Shown in pieces: positions 62,778-64,000 of a DNA stretch of 64,000 nucleotides. Source of the stretch: Setoptus koraiensis (Eukaryota > Arthropoda); NCBI GenBank assembly GCA_048013815.1, contig CM106586.1:20894001-20958000 (forward strand), in the 5' to 3' direction. The notes under the pieces are model-generated. The model was not told where the DNA came from and did not search any database. It saw only the letters and a program-made list of their open reading frames with translations. Both the position numbers and the translations under genes were made by a program. Position 1 is the stretch's first letter. Each line of letters starts with the position of its first letter.

Positions 62778-62853
62778 GAGCGCAACTCTGGCGATCGAGC
62801 GAGACTCCGGCGATTGAGCGAGACTCTGGCGATCGAGCGAAACTCTGGCGCAA
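62778..62853. repeat. 19-bp tandem array
   Basis: Four exactly phased units of GAGCGAGACTCTGGCGATC with one or two changes each. Confidence 0.9.
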
Positions 62854-64000
62854 AACTGTGTTCGAACGTCAGCCGCTCCGGCGCATCAAAGGCTCATCGT
62901 TGGCCGCACACCGCAACGAGGGTGTCGCTGAGCACACAAACAACAATGAGCCGTGTCAATTATTGTGCAAATTGCATATTGTTCGGGCATGTGAGGGGCG
63001 GCCCGGGCCGCGATCGGGCTCATTAGCGTGTCGGCCGAACAGCAAGCTCGAAGCCCCAAAGAGATTGCAAATTGCAACAATTGCTCCATTCTTCTGGCGA
63101 GCGAGCTCTCTCTTTCTCTGGCTGGCACTGGCATGTTGAATGGGAATCGCGAATTTGCGCGTCGTGTGTGTCGCTGTGTCGGTCGGCGCACCGCCGAGAC
63201 GGCGTCTTGTCCATCACATGGCCGACATGTTATATATGTTATATTATACATCACGGCGCGCTAGCAAGCGTGTTGCCATATATCACCATTGTCGCTATGG
63301 CGACGTCGTAAGGTTGCGTCGTGTGGTGGCGTCGTACGGTTGCGTCGTTGCGGAGCTGGATTGCGGGGGCGTCCGTCGGTGCGACTTGTGAGTGGCGCGG
63401 CCAGCTGCCGGATATCGCTGGCCGGCCCGAGCGGCACAAAGAGTGGCGGGCACAAAGAGCGCGGCGAGGTGTCGGGCACAACAATAAACATTGGCCGCAA
63501 TGGGCACCGTCGGACAGCCGAGGGAGTGTAGAGAGTGGCAACGTTTGAAATGGTATAGACAATTGATTGCATTGTCTGTCTGATTCGCTGTGCTGTCGTG
63601 GTTGCTGTTGTTGTTGTTTGCGCTGGCGTGTCAGCTCCATAAAGCACGCAACTCGACTGGCGCTAATCGATAATCAGTGTATCGCCGTCGGTGTCGGTCA
63701 GCAAACCATCACTCACGGCCCTCGCCGTGAGTGTGTGTGTGTGCGTGTGTGTGTTGCCAGTGAGCGAGATCGCTCAATCGCAGCATCACTAATGATTGCG
63801 CAACGTCCGTCCATTTGCGAGCCGCTTGTTTGGAGCGCGTGCCGCTGACTCACCGTGAGCGGCTCGGCCGGGCCGACACAGCACCGTGTTATGACACAGC
63901 GGGCCCGACTGGCCGGCTTGTGGATGCGCCCGTATTTGGGCCCGATTCGTTGGCGCGGGCCAGCGCATCGTCGGCATCGTCAGCATCGTCGGCAGCGTCG

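Larger units (their letters stand above)
57001..64000. other. GC-rich non-coding right end
   Basis: No gene is supported. High GC makes stop codons rare, so many overlapping open frames appear on both strands (for example 57406-57993, 58445-58987 and 61462-62553) without domains. Arrays listed separately begin at 57581, 58211, 60060, 60778 and 62778. Short GCC/TCG runs continue to the window edge, including a CATCGTCGG repeat at the very end. Confidence 0.45.

Noticed and set aside
11000-64000. Frequent CAGGTA/CAGGTG and ACCTG words that might be Zelda-like sites, E-boxes or recursive splice sites
   Set aside because: About 65 occurrences noted by eye on both strands in 53 kb do not exceed the roughly 100 expected for a 5-mer pair, and most lack a pyrimidine tract or matching exon.

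Overview
This is eukaryotic, metazoan-type DNA. The evidence is spliceable genes with GTAAGT donors, AATAAA processing signals, very long non-coding stretches, dinucleotide microsatellites, and proteins with long Q, N, H, S and D/E runs. The low-complexity proteins and a TCAGTC-type initiator suggest an arthropod. The species cannot be named from the sequence, and no bacterial feature (operon, Shine-Dalgarno site, CRISPR array) was seen.

The only convincing protein-coding DNA is in the left sixth. A plus-strand gene (3027-4178) encodes a 383-residue Q/N/H-rich protein with a distinctive N-terminus and a polyadenylation signal 42 nt past its stop. A minus-strand gene faces it tail to tail. Its coding exon 1 (10390-9477) ends in a strong GTAAGT donor, and its last exon (about 7747-5707) carries a coiled coil and a compact C-terminal region, with an AATAAA 45 nt past the stop. 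The two exons join in frame into about 984 residues, but the acceptor is weak, so that junction is uncertain. I recognise neither family, so neither gets a function beyond a guess at nuclear or regulatory proteins. Between them lies a foldback MITE of about 420 bp with terminal inverted repeats of about 95 bp and a TA-type target duplication. The minus-strand gene has a candidate initiator near 11635 and a leader containing five 23-bp tandem repeats.

From about 11.6 kb to the end I find no convincing coding gene. One stretch (about 49868-50770) looks like a non-coding 5' leader exon on the plus strand: A/C-rich and ending in a textbook donor, GAG/GTAAGT. This may make the right half a promoter-and-intron region of a gene lying beyond the window, or simply intergenic DNA. 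Composition drifts from AT-rich on the left to clearly GC-rich on the right, which explains the many long spurious open frames past 52 kb.

The most unusual property of the right four-fifths is the number of independent short tandem arrays with 9-23 bp units, plus GGCC/TGGC tetramer runs and several exact palindromes. At least two arrays sit inside matched inverted arms (33903-34063 and 42851-42910), and one keeps a 10-bp period for about 170 bp (43711-43880). A few islands (about 1570-2900, 5101-5500 and 47150-48350) lack this repetitive vocabulary and have coding-like open frames with no recognised family. All assignments were made by eye; no alignment, folding or database search was run.
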